DNA of 64,000 bases from Candidatus Bathyarchaeota archaeon (GTDB taxonomy: Archaea > Thermoproteota > Bathyarchaeia > Bathyarchaeales > Bathycorpusculaceae): the NCBI GenBank assembly GCA_003151735.1, contig PLYI01000065.1:1-64000 (forward strand), written 5' to 3'. Shown here piece by piece: positions 35,469 through 43,609 of this stretch. Under the pieces are notes generated by a model that did not search any database, was not told where the DNA came from, and saw nothing but the letters and a program-made list of their open reading frames with translations. Numbering within the stretch: the first letter of the stretch is position 1; every line of letters begins with the position of its first letter. A program made the translations under genes and the position numbers.

Positions 35469-35523
35469 CAATACGACGTATCCCCCTTAGGTTTCTGCAA
35501 TGAGTTTCTAATTAGCTCCAAAT
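35469..35523. repeat. Dispersed repeat, copy 1
   Basis: About 55 bases that align with 55434-55487: CAATA-GAC-TA, CCCT or CCCC, CTTAGGTTTCTGCAATGA and a less similar second half ending CCAAAT. The central 17 bases TTAGGTTTCTGCAATGA are identical. Both copies lie about 40-55 bases after the stop of a plus-strand gene (ahbD here). Confidence 0.55.
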
Positions 35524-35583
35524 AGGCCGATGGAAACTTGATTTTACAACTTACCCATGCAGAATCAAGGCAACAGGTATGTT

Positions 35584-36131
35584 TTATGAATTTTTTGGAG
35601 CAACTATAATTCCTAACCAAATTGACCCTGAATACGATTGGTCATATTTTCCCTGTGCTGATAGAAACTTGAGGTTACCCAAATCGATTTCAATAGCATA
35701 TCTTCCTGTTGGGGCATTATCAGCCCATTTAATTGTTAAAATAGTAGAGTTAGAGGTGTCTGGTTGTAAAGTTATTTGACTTAGGCTGAAAGAGTAGTTG
35801 AAAACTGATTCTTGAACAATAGAAGTATTTCAGCTGTTAGTGTCCCAATTGCTATAGTTTATCGTGCTTTTGTAAGCCGTTAACCTTGGGTTTTCAATAG
35901 GTATTGCTATTTGCGCTGAACTCATTGATGTAAAAGTAAGATTTACCTGTTGAGTTGAATCTTGTGAAACGTTCATAACACCTGTTAAATTGCCTGCATT
36001 TTGTGGGGAAATGCTGTAAGTTAGAGTATTGGGGTACTTGCTGGTTGAATTCTGTTTGCGTAACCCAAGTATAAACCAACAACGACTGCGACTACCAGAA
36101 TGATTGAAATCAAGTGGTATCTGCGCTTCAT
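35584..36131 (-). pseudogene. Broken secreted-protein gene
   Basis: ATG at 36131 opens MKRRYHLISIILVVAVVVGL (a signal or pilin-like leader), then the frame must shift within the first 40 codons to reach the mature part (NSTSKYPNTLTYSISPQN and VNLTFTSMSSAQI). That part runs to an in-frame TGA in WDTNS-stop-NTSIVQES and continues in the same frame to IVAPKNS and a TAA at 35584. So one frameshift and one stop. The rest looks like a beta-rich surface domain with many N/S/T (TLQPDTSNSTIL, then APTGRYAIEIDLG). Whether the break is true decay or a sequencing error is unclear. Confidence 0.6.
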
Positions 36132-36216
36132 CTCTCAGGTTAGCCATCACTCTTTTGATTACTCAGCGATGAACATTAACTTGTACTTAACTGTCAATTA
36201 AGAATAGGAAGTTTAA

Positions 36217-36294
36217 TGGTGGGCCGAGGCGGATTTGAACTGCCGACCTTTCGATTATCAGTCGAACGCTCCAGCCAAGCTGAGCTACCGGCCC
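36217..36294 (-). tRNA. tRNA-Ile (GAU)
   Basis: Acceptor GGGCCGG pairs with the 3-prime UCGGCCC; D arm GCUCAG, anticodon stem UUCGACU-GAU, variable region AGGU, T arm with UUCAAAU. The T stem has one A-C mismatch. A discriminator A is followed by an encoded CCA (36217-36219). No intron. Confidence 0.9.
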
Positions 36295-36395
36295 CCATTT
36301 GAGGTGACACCAATCTAATATTATGTAGGTTTATAAGAATTGCCATAAATCTTTTAATGCAACACCATTGTTGAATTGTTAGGTTAGTTGTGTTT

Positions 36396-36471
36396 GGGCT
36401 CGTAGCCTAGCCAGGATTAAGGTGTCGGCCTTCGGAGCCGGAGATCGTGGGTCCGAATCCCACCGAGCCCG
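36396..36471 (+). tRNA. tRNA-Arg (UCG)
   Basis: Acceptor GGGCTCG pairs with CGAGCCC at 36464-36470, discriminator G at 36471. Anticodon loop CTTCGGA, flanked by TCGGC/GCCGG-type stem, gives anticodon UCG (Arg, CGA). T arm GTGGGTCCGAATCCCAC is perfect. CCA is not encoded. Confidence 0.9.
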
Positions 36472-36561
36472 CTTCAATCTCCATTTAGATTGTTATTACT
36501 TTTTGAAGTCACATATCCGTAAATAATCAAAAATACCTCGTGTAAGTGGAGTTTTGGTAAC

Positions 36562-36684
36562 ATGCAAGCTCAGACTTCTGGAGAAATTGAAGAACACCTC
36601 AAAATGACCGATGGCTTCAACCTTTTTTGCAGGCATTGGCCGTCGGTTGGACCTGCGTAAAGAGCAGTAATTTTCCTTCATGGG
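36562..36684 (+). pseudogene. N-terminal fragment of an alpha/beta hydrolase
   Basis: ATG at 36562 gives a frame with KMTDGFNLFCRHW and, after one TAA at 36658-36660, RAVIFLHG at 36661-36684. This is the beginning of a lysophospholipase-like alpha/beta hydrolase (the HG oxyanion motif follows the first core strand). The sequence then switches directly to the SPFH gene (VDAVVFYRI) in another frame. So the hydrolase has been cut off at HG. It is a relic fused by deletion to its neighbour. Confidence 0.6.
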
Positions 36685-37373
36685 CGTCGACGCTGTGGTG
36701 TTCTACAGAATCAAACCTGACGAAATATCAGTTAAGGCGTCACAGTATGCCGTGGCGAGTTTTGCCGCTCAAATCGACACCCTTGCCCGAACAGTTCTAA
36801 GAGACATCATTGGCGGCATGGATATGAGTGTAGCTAACCCCTCCAGACCCATAATCAACGCCAGCCTAAAAACTGCCCTCGACGAGCAGACGGAAAAGTG
36901 GGGCATCGAAATTGTAAGGGCAGAAATCAAAGATTTAAAGCCGCCCATAGAACTCATCATATCAATGGAGTCTGTTCTCAAAGCAGACAACGACCGTCAA
37001 GCAGCCGAAAAAACAGCCATAGCACAAGCGACCTTGGCAGGTGGACAGAAAAACGCGGCAATTCAAGTTGCAGAAGGCCAAAAACAAGCCCATCCTGCAA
37101 GATGAAGGACAGAAAACCGCAACTATCGCTATAGCTGAAGGCGATGCTCAAGCAACTAAGCTGAGGAACGAAGCTTTAACCACTTACTTCAAGGACAGTG
37201 CCATCACCTTCAAGCAGCTAGACACGATTTCCGCATCGCTTCAGAACAACACAATGATAATTGTTCCCGAAGGAAAAGCCATATCACTTATACTTAATGA
37301 GCAAGAGAACCTTTCAAAAGCAACGATCATACCTGTTCCGACGCCGCCACAGAAAAGCGTTAAACAAATGTAA
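36680..37373 (+). pseudogene. SPFH/stomatin-like gene, truncated and frameshifted
   Basis: The frame from 36680 starts in the middle of an SPFH domain: VDAVVFYRIKP, LARTVLRDIIGGMDM, then VRAEIKDLKPP and the alanine/glutamine-rich helix. At about 37090 a single-base shift moves the reading to the frame of 37041-37373, where QDEGQKTATIAIAEGDAQA, TISASLQNNTMIIVPEGKA complete the C-terminal part. The N-terminal membrane anchor and the first third of SPFH are absent, replaced by the hydrolase relic. SPFH proteins form membrane-bound rings; this copy cannot. Confidence 0.75.
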
Positions 37374-37398
37374 ACAACTTCAACTCTAAACTGAGTGG

Positions 37399-37818
37399 TT
37401 ACGCCAATTTTAGGGTGCCCACGTAATCCTTTATCATTTCTTCATGTACAAAAGCTAACGGCGTAGGGAGCTGGTTTAAGCTGAAGAGTTTGATTTCTTG
37501 GATTTCGCTTTCCTGCTTTTTGATTTCTCCACCCACAGGCTTCACTACAAAGCAGGTTGGGTAATACTCGTATTCTATGTCATCTTTGACGCCTTTTTCA
37601 ACATATTCGCCTACCTTGCTAACAATGGTTACGTCGAGTCCTGTCTCCTCTTTAACTTCCCGAACAATCGTTTGCTCTATGGTTTCGCCATGATCCATTC
37701 TGCCGCCAGGCAACGCCCAGTAACCCACGAAGGGAAGAGTGTTTCGTTTTATAAGCAAAATCTTGTCTTCAGGAAATGGGATTATGGCGGTTGAGGTTTT
37801 ACCTATGTACTTCTTCAT
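37399..37818 (-). CDS. Nudix hydrolase
   Basis: A 139-residue Nudix protein, ATG start. The Nudix box runs from G39 to L61 with ETIEQTIVREVKEETG in its centre, matching GX5EX7REUXEEXGU. The N-terminal strand ALPGG and the loop ALPGGRMDHG are typical. Nudix enzymes hydrolyse X-linked nucleoside diphosphates; the substrate is not shown by the sequence. It shares direction with the metal transporter genes and ends in a tight space between the SPFH remnant and the permease. Confidence 0.95.
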   Translation of the reverse strand: MKKYIGKTSTAIIPFPEDKILLIKRNTLPFVGYWALPGGRMDHGETIEQTIVREVKEETGLDVTIVSKVGEYVEKGVKDDIEYEYYPTCFVVKPVGGEIKKQESEIQEIKLFSLNQLPTPLAFVHEEMIKDYVGTLKLA

Positions 37819-37829
37819 AGCGACCTTTC

Positions 37830-38636
37830 CTAAGTTGTTATTTTCAGTCTCCAGTTAATCACTATAGATGCCGCGAAGATGACGATGCCTGAGAAAACAA
37901 CTAGCGGACCTGAGAATGGAATCGCAGTGTTAGGACCAAAAAAGAGGCTCCAGATAAGAACTCCCGAGAACCCGGCAATGGCGCCGAAAACTGCACTTAG
38001 CCACGAGTACCTTCGCATATGCGAACTCAAGTTTTTAGCCGCAATCGCGGGCACAATTACGAGAAACCCTACAAGTAATGTTCCGACTATTTGTATACCG
38101 ATAGCCACCACAACTGAAACAAGGAAAAGATAAAGCAGATTCACTCTTGCAACCTTAATGCCCTTTGAGATTGCAAGGTCCTCGGAAATCATCGCCAATA
38201 CCAACTTGTCATAGATTAATTTAGTTAGAACTATGGCCACAACACAGACTACTGCTGCCACGGTGGTGCTAAGCAAGGTTACCTGAGAAATATCGCCAAA
38301 AAGTGCAGCTTCTAGCGCATCCAAATTATTCCCATAAATCAAAATACCGATTGCCAACGCGAGAGTGAACATCGCTCCTACGAGCGCTTCAAAAGAGATT
38401 TTTGTAGTTCTTTGAATTTGCCAAATAATCGCGGCCGAAACAAACAAAAAGGCAAAAGCGCCCAAAAAGGGGTTAAAATGAAAAGTTATCCCTATGGCCA
38501 AGCCAGGCAAAGCAACATGAGAAAGGGCATCGCCAACCAGTGCCATCTTCTCAAGTACCATCAAGGAACCCAAGTAACCTGTGGCAACCCCGACGAAGAT
38601 TGAAAGGGCTAGGCTGTAGAAGGTTGAATCAAGCAT
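37830..38636 (-). CDS. znuB: Metal ABC transporter permease (ZnuB-like)
   Basis: A 268-residue permease with about eight helices and the ZnuB/MntB family features: GALLSHVALPGL-like region with GDALSHVALPGLAIG, FEALVGAMFTLALAIG, and the conserved IVAIG plus GTLLVGFLVIVPAIAA motif. It imports zinc, manganese or iron with the ATPase next to it. The two genes are separated by five bases. A binding-protein gene is missing nearby. Confidence 0.9.
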   Translation of the reverse strand: MLDSTFYSLALSIFVGVATGYLGSLMVLEKMALVGDALSHVALPGLAIGITFHFNPFLGAFAFLFVSAAIIWQIQRTTKISFEALVGAMFTLALAIGILIYGNNLDALEAALFGDISQVTLLSTTVAAVVCVVAIVLTKLIYDKLVLAMISEDLAISKGIKVARVNLLYLFLVSVVVAIGIQIVGTLLVGFLVIVPAIAAKNLSSHMRRYSWLSAVFGAIAGFSGVLIWSLFFGPNTAIPFSGPLVVFSGIVIFAASIVINWRLKITT

Positions 38637-38641
38637 ACAAG

Positions 38642-39337
38642 TCAGTTTTCTCCTCGTTCTGTTTCAACGCAGACTGTTTCGCCATAAATCTGTCTTTGGA
38701 TGTCCGGTTTCGCTATTTCCTCTGCTGGTCCACAGAATGTTAGGCATTTGTTTAGGGCAAGTAAATCATCTGCGTATTCCTGTACAATGTGAATGTTGTG
38801 TGTTATTAGGAAAATCGTTATTTTCTGGGTTTGTTTGATTTCATTGAGCATCAGGTAGATTGGTTCTTCACTGTCCATGTCAACGCCCGTTGTGGGCTCA
38901 TCCAAAAGCAGCACATTGGGGTTGTCGTTTAATGCCCAAGCAATCAAAACTCGCCTCAACTGCCCACCCGACAAGACACCTAACCGCTTGTTCAAGATGG
39001 TATCGTCGTTTAATCTTACTTTTCTTAGAGACTTTTCTACGTCAACGCCGTTTCCAAGTGAGAGGAACTCTCTAACGGACATTGGAATATCAGATACCGC
39101 GACGTATTGGGGTACGTAGCCGATTTTTACTTTCTCTGTCCACTCCATCGAACCAGTATGTGGAACAAGGTTCAGAAGGGTTTTGAGCAGGATTGTTTTG
39201 CCCGCGCCGTTGGGTCCAAGTATGGCTAGGGTTGTTCCCTTCTTAACATTAAAACTAATGTGATCTAGTAAAATTTGGTTTTGTAGTTTTACGCCAAGAT
39301 TTGAAACTTTCAATATGTAACTGTTGTCTTCAGCCAT
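38642..39337 (-). CDS. znuC: Metal ABC transporter ATPase (ZnuC-like)
   Basis: A 231-residue ABC ATPase: Walker A GPNGAGKT, signature LSGGQLRRV, Walker B VLLLDEPTTGVD and switch H in LITHNIH; QYVAVSDIPM-like Q-loop. ATG start. It energises the permease directly downstream (same strand, five-base gap). Which metal is carried is not decided by sequence. Confidence 0.93.
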   Translation of the reverse strand: MAEDNSYILKVSNLGVKLQNQILLDHISFNVKKGTTLAILGPNGAGKTILLKTLLNLVPHTGSMEWTEKVKIGYVPQYVAVSDIPMSVREFLSLGNGVDVEKSLRKVRLNDDTILNKRLGVLSGGQLRRVLIAWALNDNPNVLLLDEPTTGVDMDSEEPIYLMLNEIKQTQKITIFLITHNIHIVQEYADDLLALNKCLTFCGPAEEIAKPDIQRQIYGETVCVETERGEN

Positions 39338-39503
39338 AATTAACCATCTTTCACATTACCTTAGGCAGAGCGCATATAATATTTGTGTGAGGAACGCAAT
39401 AAGTTTTTTGAAATAGGGTACGTGTACCTTTTTTTTGATTTCATAAGGAATGTAAAAAAGGGGGCGTCCACATTATCATTTTTTTATAAAGGCGGTTCAG
39501 TCT

Positions 39504-39686
39504 ATGGAGAACGCGAAAATAATTACCTCTATCGTTTCATTGTTTGGCGCAATAGCTGGAGTTTTATTTACAAGGATTGCGAATCCTCCTGAGGGCTTCC
39601 TCTATTGGATACCCTTGTTCGCAATGTTCGGTGTAATCGCAGCGAACCTGGTTCTGCTAATTGTATATGCAATATCCAAAAGCTAA
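39504..39686 (+). CDS. Small two-helix membrane protein
   Basis: A 60-residue hydrophobic protein starting at ATG: helix 1 at about 9-25 (SIVSLFGAIAGVLFTRI), a short loop with PPEG, helix 2 at about 33-55 (YWIPLFAMFGVIAANLVLLIV). A TTTTTATAAAG element lies about 25 bases upstream and could be its TATA box. No family recognised. Confidence 0.5.
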   Translation: MENAKIITSIVSLFGAIAGVLFTRIANPPEGFLYWIPLFAMFGVIAANLVLLIVYAISKS

Positions 39687-39703
39687 GTCAACAAAACCAA
39701 GCG

Positions 39704-41323
39704 TTAAGCTGCTAATCGGTTACTTAGAATTTGTTGTTCTTTGTCTGAGAGCCAGCCTTCGTGTTTTAGGTAAACTAAGCCTTTCTCAACATTTTCCATG
39801 AACAAACTGTTGTTTAGAAGATTATCTTTCTGAGATAGACTGCTAAGTAGGCTTTCAAACATGGTGTTTTGTTTGGTAAACACTTGAACGTTTTCAATTA
39901 AGGCATTGATTGCTTTGAAACGTGGCACAAGCAAGTCTCTGATTTTCGACATGCCAAATGCGCCTTTGAGTTTCGCAGAGAAATCCACGGCGCTGACTGT
40001 TGAGGGCGGAAGGATAAGGTAGCGTTTAGTTAAGCCCATTTCATAGCAAGCCACGTAAAACAGCACATAAAACAGGGAAGGAGCTTTCAAAGCTTGGTCT
40101 TTAATTCCTAACAATTCAAAATTGGCTTTAATTGTCTCTTTTACCTTGAGGCTTTTGTTTAAGCCTTCGATTACTGGTTTTTCTTGTTTAAGTAGTCTAT
40201 AGGTTTCCTGCTTGAAAGTGAGCATTTTAGCGTCGCGGGAGGCTTCAAGTTCCAGCAGGAGCTGGCGGACAAACTTGATTTCGCCGTCAAGTCCAAAATT
40301 TAATTGAGAGATTTCTTGCTGTTTTTGTTTGCTAATTTTCTTAAAGTTGCCCTCGATGTTTTTCAGTTCCTTTTTAAGACCATTGAGTTCTTTTTGGGTT
40401 TGTTTGATTTTTTCTTTCCATCGTTTCTCGTAAACTGCATACTTCTTTGTGGCTTGGGCTTTTGCTTCGCGTTGGTAGAGCTTGATTTTTCCCTCGTTAG
40501 TTTGGATGGCTTTCTGGGTTTTTACTTTTAGCTTTTGCAGTTCAAAGAGTTCTTTATCAAAACTTTCCGTTAAACTCTTTATTTTCTGTTTATACTCTTT
40601 GGTTAGTTTGGCTATTTTGGGGTTTACTATTTCTTCTTGAGCTCTGATTTTGGCATCTGCTTCTTCCTTAACGGCTGCCGCTTCATAATCGAGTTCCGTT
40701 AAGTACTGGCTTGTTGTTTTGTTAATGAGCCGTGTGCATTCTGGAAGCTTTTCTGCTTCATCCCTTAGACCTGATTGCAACTTATCAAACTCAGTTATCA
40801 TGGAGGATATTGCGGTTTCTTGAAGGGTTGGCGAAAGCAAAGCAAAGTTTGCCTGTGCCGTTGCTTCTGTTGCTTCTTTTCGGTAAACGCTAAACTCATT
40901 TTTAAAAACTAAGTTGGAAATTAAGCCTCTAAACGTGAATTGCTTCTCTTTTAGGGACTGCTGAAAATAGCTGCTGTGGTCTGATAGGAACGCCATGTAT
41001 TTTTCTCGCGGGCTTGAATTTGCTTCTAAGCTTTCCAAGAACACTTTTGCCGACGGCACCTCAGCATATGTGACGTTGCAGTTGGAATCGTCGAATCCGT
41101 CGAAAACGAAGCTTGAATCGTTTTTTGGAAACAGCCACAGAGGGTAGCCAACTTTCGACAGGAAAACAAGTTTTTCTTCAGGTTGCCTTGCGATTAAGCC
41201 GCCGCCTTTGTTTCTCTCAAGTTCTGCAATGGCGAAAACGGCTACTGCCTCAACCTCTGTGGAGCTGTTTTTCTGATTTGTGAAGGGTAGAGTAAACCGT
41301 TTTGTTGCAGAGGTTAACATCAT
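39704..41323 (-). CDS. Large coiled-coil orphan
   Basis: A 539-residue soluble protein, ATG start. The N-terminal 150 residues look globular (FAIAELERNKGGGLIARQPE, LWLFPKNDSSFVFDGFDD). From about 220 to 410 it is a continuous charged coiled coil (EYKQKIKSLTESFDKELFEL, QREAKAQATKKYAVYEK), then another globular part (about 415-539) with a hydrophobic segment LFYVLFYVACYEMGLTKRYL that may be buried rather than membrane-spanning. No catalytic motif. Lying next to NreA in the same direction (47-base gap) it might share a transcript. SMC- or Rad50-like ATPase motifs are absent. Function unknown. Confidence 0.65.
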   Translation of the reverse strand: MMLTSATKRFTLPFTNQKNSSTEVEAVAVFAIAELERNKGGGLIARQPEEKLVFLSKVGYPLWLFPKNDSSFVFDGFDDSNCNVTYAEVPSAKVFLESLEANSSPREKYMAFLSDHSSYFQQSLKEKQFTFRGLISNLVFKNEFSVYRKEATEATAQANFALLSPTLQETAISSMITEFDKLQSGLRDEAEKLPECTRLINKTTSQYLTELDYEAAAVKEEADAKIRAQEEIVNPKIAKLTKEYKQKIKSLTESFDKELFELQKLKVKTQKAIQTNEGKIKLYQREAKAQATKKYAVYEKRWKEKIKQTQKELNGLKKELKNIEGNFKKISKQKQQEISQLNFGLDGEIKFVRQLLLELEASRDAKMLTFKQETYRLLKQEKPVIEGLNKSLKVKETIKANFELLGIKDQALKAPSLFYVLFYVACYEMGLTKRYLILPPSTVSAVDFSAKLKGAFGMSKIRDLLVPRFKAINALIENVQVFTKQNTMFESLLSSLSQKDNLLNNSLFMENVEKGLVYLKHEGWLSDKEQQILSNRLAA

Positions 41324-41370
41324 GTTACGTGAAGGTATAGCAGGATTGCTTTTTTAAAACTTGCCGTCAT

Positions 41371-42714
41371 TTAGCCGCTGAAGAAGTCTGTTATCGTCTT
41401 TTGAAACAGCGCCCTCTTTAACAGTTCACTCTGAAGTATCCACCGCTGCATCGGAATCTCAAACCTGCCGCTGATGAACTGTAAGGATTCGGCAAGGCTC
41501 TTGAACATGTAGGGTTTTTGGTGCATTGCATTTCGTACGTTTTCTCGGACTTGCCAGACGCCGATGGGCATAATGTAGCCTGGTCTAGCTTCCCTTAACA
41601 CGATGGCTGTGGCTTGGCGCCTCTCTCTTGTAAGCTGCTCACAGACGGCTAATCGTGCGGAATAGTAGCAACCGCCAATCTGTGCGTAAGTGGTTCGTCC
41701 GCTGTTGCCTTCCCAATCAGAGAAGATAGAGATGCTGTGCCCATTCGGGTTCCAAACGGTGCCGGGCCACCATGCCTCCATGGATTCGTAGCTCCACTGC
41801 ACCGGAATCATCAAAATCTCAAACACATTATCCATGTAGATTGATTCGTAAACTCGGTACTCGTTGATTTCAGGGAATGTTTTGACTTTTTCTCCCAGGT
41901 TTTTGGAGATAATATCGTCGACGGCTGTTATGCTCCAGCGGGTTGGAACAAGGCGCCTTTTCTTTTCCACTCCGAAAGCGCCAACGCTAAACGCCTTCTG
42001 AATCTTTGACACCAACACTCCCCGATTGTAGAGCTCCACCACCGCCTGCGTTGCCCGCAAATCTGTGTCGTAATAGGCTTTTTCTATTTTGTCGTCGTAG
42101 CGTGCGTTGCCTACGTGGAGGTCACGTATGGGCGCTGAGGGACCAAACGGCTGCACATCAGCATCAAGGTAAATGGAGCCCCTCGGCCTTTTTGTAAGGT
42201 TCAACTCTATGTCAACACAGCTGTCTGCAAGCGCTAACTCACGCGTCTGATCCAGTATCCTGCCTGCATCCATAAACTTCTGCACATTAACCCGGTGCTT
42301 ACCACGCACTAGCAAACTGCGAAAACCAACAATTTCATCCATCGATTTCCCAAACCATCGTTCAGGCAAATCATAAATGCCTGTGTCCTCATGGACAGGT
42401 GGCACAAGTGGTCCAGCGTAAACGTTTGGGTAGCCGATTCTTCCTATGAAAACGCTTGGGGGAGACATGCCGTCGATGTCTTCGCTTGCCATTAATGGTA
42501 CGCTTTTGAGGAAATAGTTGACTTTAACCATTATTGGGCATCGGGTTTTGCCGCAGAGGGCTCGGGCTCCTTTGCACAGGATGCAGAGGCTGTCGTTTCG
42601 GGATCGTGTTGTGATTTGTTGTTGTTCGAGGGTGTTGGTGTTGACTTTTTTTATGATGTCCATTAGCCAGTTGCTGGGTTTTGTACCTGTGGTTTGAGGT
42701 TGGGTGTTGGTCAT
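41371..42714 (-). CDS. nreA: NreA-type archaeal DNA repair protein with PIP motif
   Basis: A 447-residue protein. A zinc-finger-like group C44-x2-C47...C54...C59 (LCILCKGARALC, TRCPI) opens the NreA family; further blocks are VNYFLKSVPL, PSVFIGRIGYPNVYAGP, VRGKHRVN and VWNPNGHSISIFSDWEGN. The last residues are QKTITDFF (438-445), a PCNA-interacting peptide. NreA binds PCNA and acts in mitomycin-C-type damage repair in haloarchaea (known for the family). A second start is possible further in. A likely real target of PCNA in this organism. Confidence 0.93.
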   Translation of the reverse strand: MTNTQPQTTGTKPSNWLMDIIKKVNTNTLEQQQITTRSRNDSLCILCKGARALCGKTRCPIMVKVNYFLKSVPLMASEDIDGMSPPSVFIGRIGYPNVYAGPLVPPVHEDTGIYDLPERWFGKSMDEIVGFRSLLVRGKHRVNVQKFMDAGRILDQTRELALADSCVDIELNLTKRPRGSIYLDADVQPFGPSAPIRDLHVGNARYDDKIEKAYYDTDLRATQAVVELYNRGVLVSKIQKAFSVGAFGVEKKRRLVPTRWSITAVDDIISKNLGEKVKTFPEINEYRVYESIYMDNVFEILMIPVQWSYESMEAWWPGTVWNPNGHSISIFSDWEGNSGRTTYAQIGGCYYSARLAVCEQLTRERRQATAIVLREARPGYIMPIGVWQVRENVRNAMHQKPYMFKSLAESLQFISGRFEIPMQRWILQSELLKRALFQKTITDFFSG

Positions 42715-42882
42715 GTATGCTTTTATTATTGAGTTGATGTCTCATATGGTTTTTTCTGCATGAAAATGTCTAAAACGCCTGTTTTCTGAGCGTTTTCGAA
42801 GCGCGGCTGTCGATACTTCGGTTTTTGAATCATGTCCTACCTTGAAATCTCGCTTATATTAACTGTCATGATACACCATGCT

Positions 42883-43459
42883 CTATTTATCATAAAGTGG
42901 ACGAGTAATTCTTTTAGCGAACAAAACCAACCGTTTCGGAAGCTTAGGCTTAGCTTCATCCACCATCTTCCACACTACGGGAAGCGGAAATGGAGTTGCG
43001 TTTGCATCAATAATTTTTAGCTCGCCATCAAACATTCTTAGGTTCTCAGCTTTGATGTCGGAAATACCGTATTTGTAAACAGTCCGTCTTAAGATGTCCA
43101 GTTCCTTTTGGGTGACATTTGCGGAGTACCCATACTGCTGCAACAGGCAATATTTGGTATGCCAAAATATCTTGGCAAACAGCTGATGCCGCATGCTTTC
43201 GGGAACTCGCTTGTAAGCTCGATGGTCCTTCTCAATGCTGGTTTTGGGTCCAACTTTAAGCACGATTTTTTGATCAATGGAGTGGATGCCGAAGACGATT
43301 TTGTGCCAGCCAGCATCTTTAACGTATAAATCGGGGAAATCTCAATATTAATTTTTTAAGCTCATCTTGTCCAATAAACGAGGTGCCCTTTGATTCAATG
43401 TAGCGGTCTATCAAATGGTCGATTTGTCTTCCTGTTTGATGCAGAGTTTTGTACTTCAA
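42883..43459 (-). pseudogene. Kinase-like protein gene with one frameshift
   Basis: The TTG at 43459 opens LKYKTLHQTGRQIDHLI and runs to PRFIR; a one-base shift near 43325 then connects to VKDAGWHKIVFGIHS and the open frame through 43263-42883. The kinase-like points are IVLKVG (a candidate beta-3 Lys), SDIKAENLRM (HRDLKPEN-like catalytic loop: D, K, N) and ELKIIDAN (DFG-like Asp). No clear glycine-rich loop is present and the size (about 190 residues) is small, so it would be a minimal or atypical kinase. Neighbours: nreA and the Mg-type ATPase. The break may be real or a sequencing indel. Confidence 0.55.
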
Positions 43460-43609
43460 TGTTTAGCACTCAAAAATCGTTTAGCATTAAAAAATTAGTG
43501 TGTGGATAATAATAAACCTAAACAAAAAAGTGCTGATGCGAAAAATCAAACTCTTGGGGGACCAAATCCCAGCGGTTAGGTTCAAGAGCGCTTAGTATAT
43601 AATAGTGTC

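Noticed and set aside
36217..36294. Possible tRNA intron in the Ile, Arg or Asp tRNAs
   Set aside because: All three fold with a normal 7-base anticodon loop and standard spacing.
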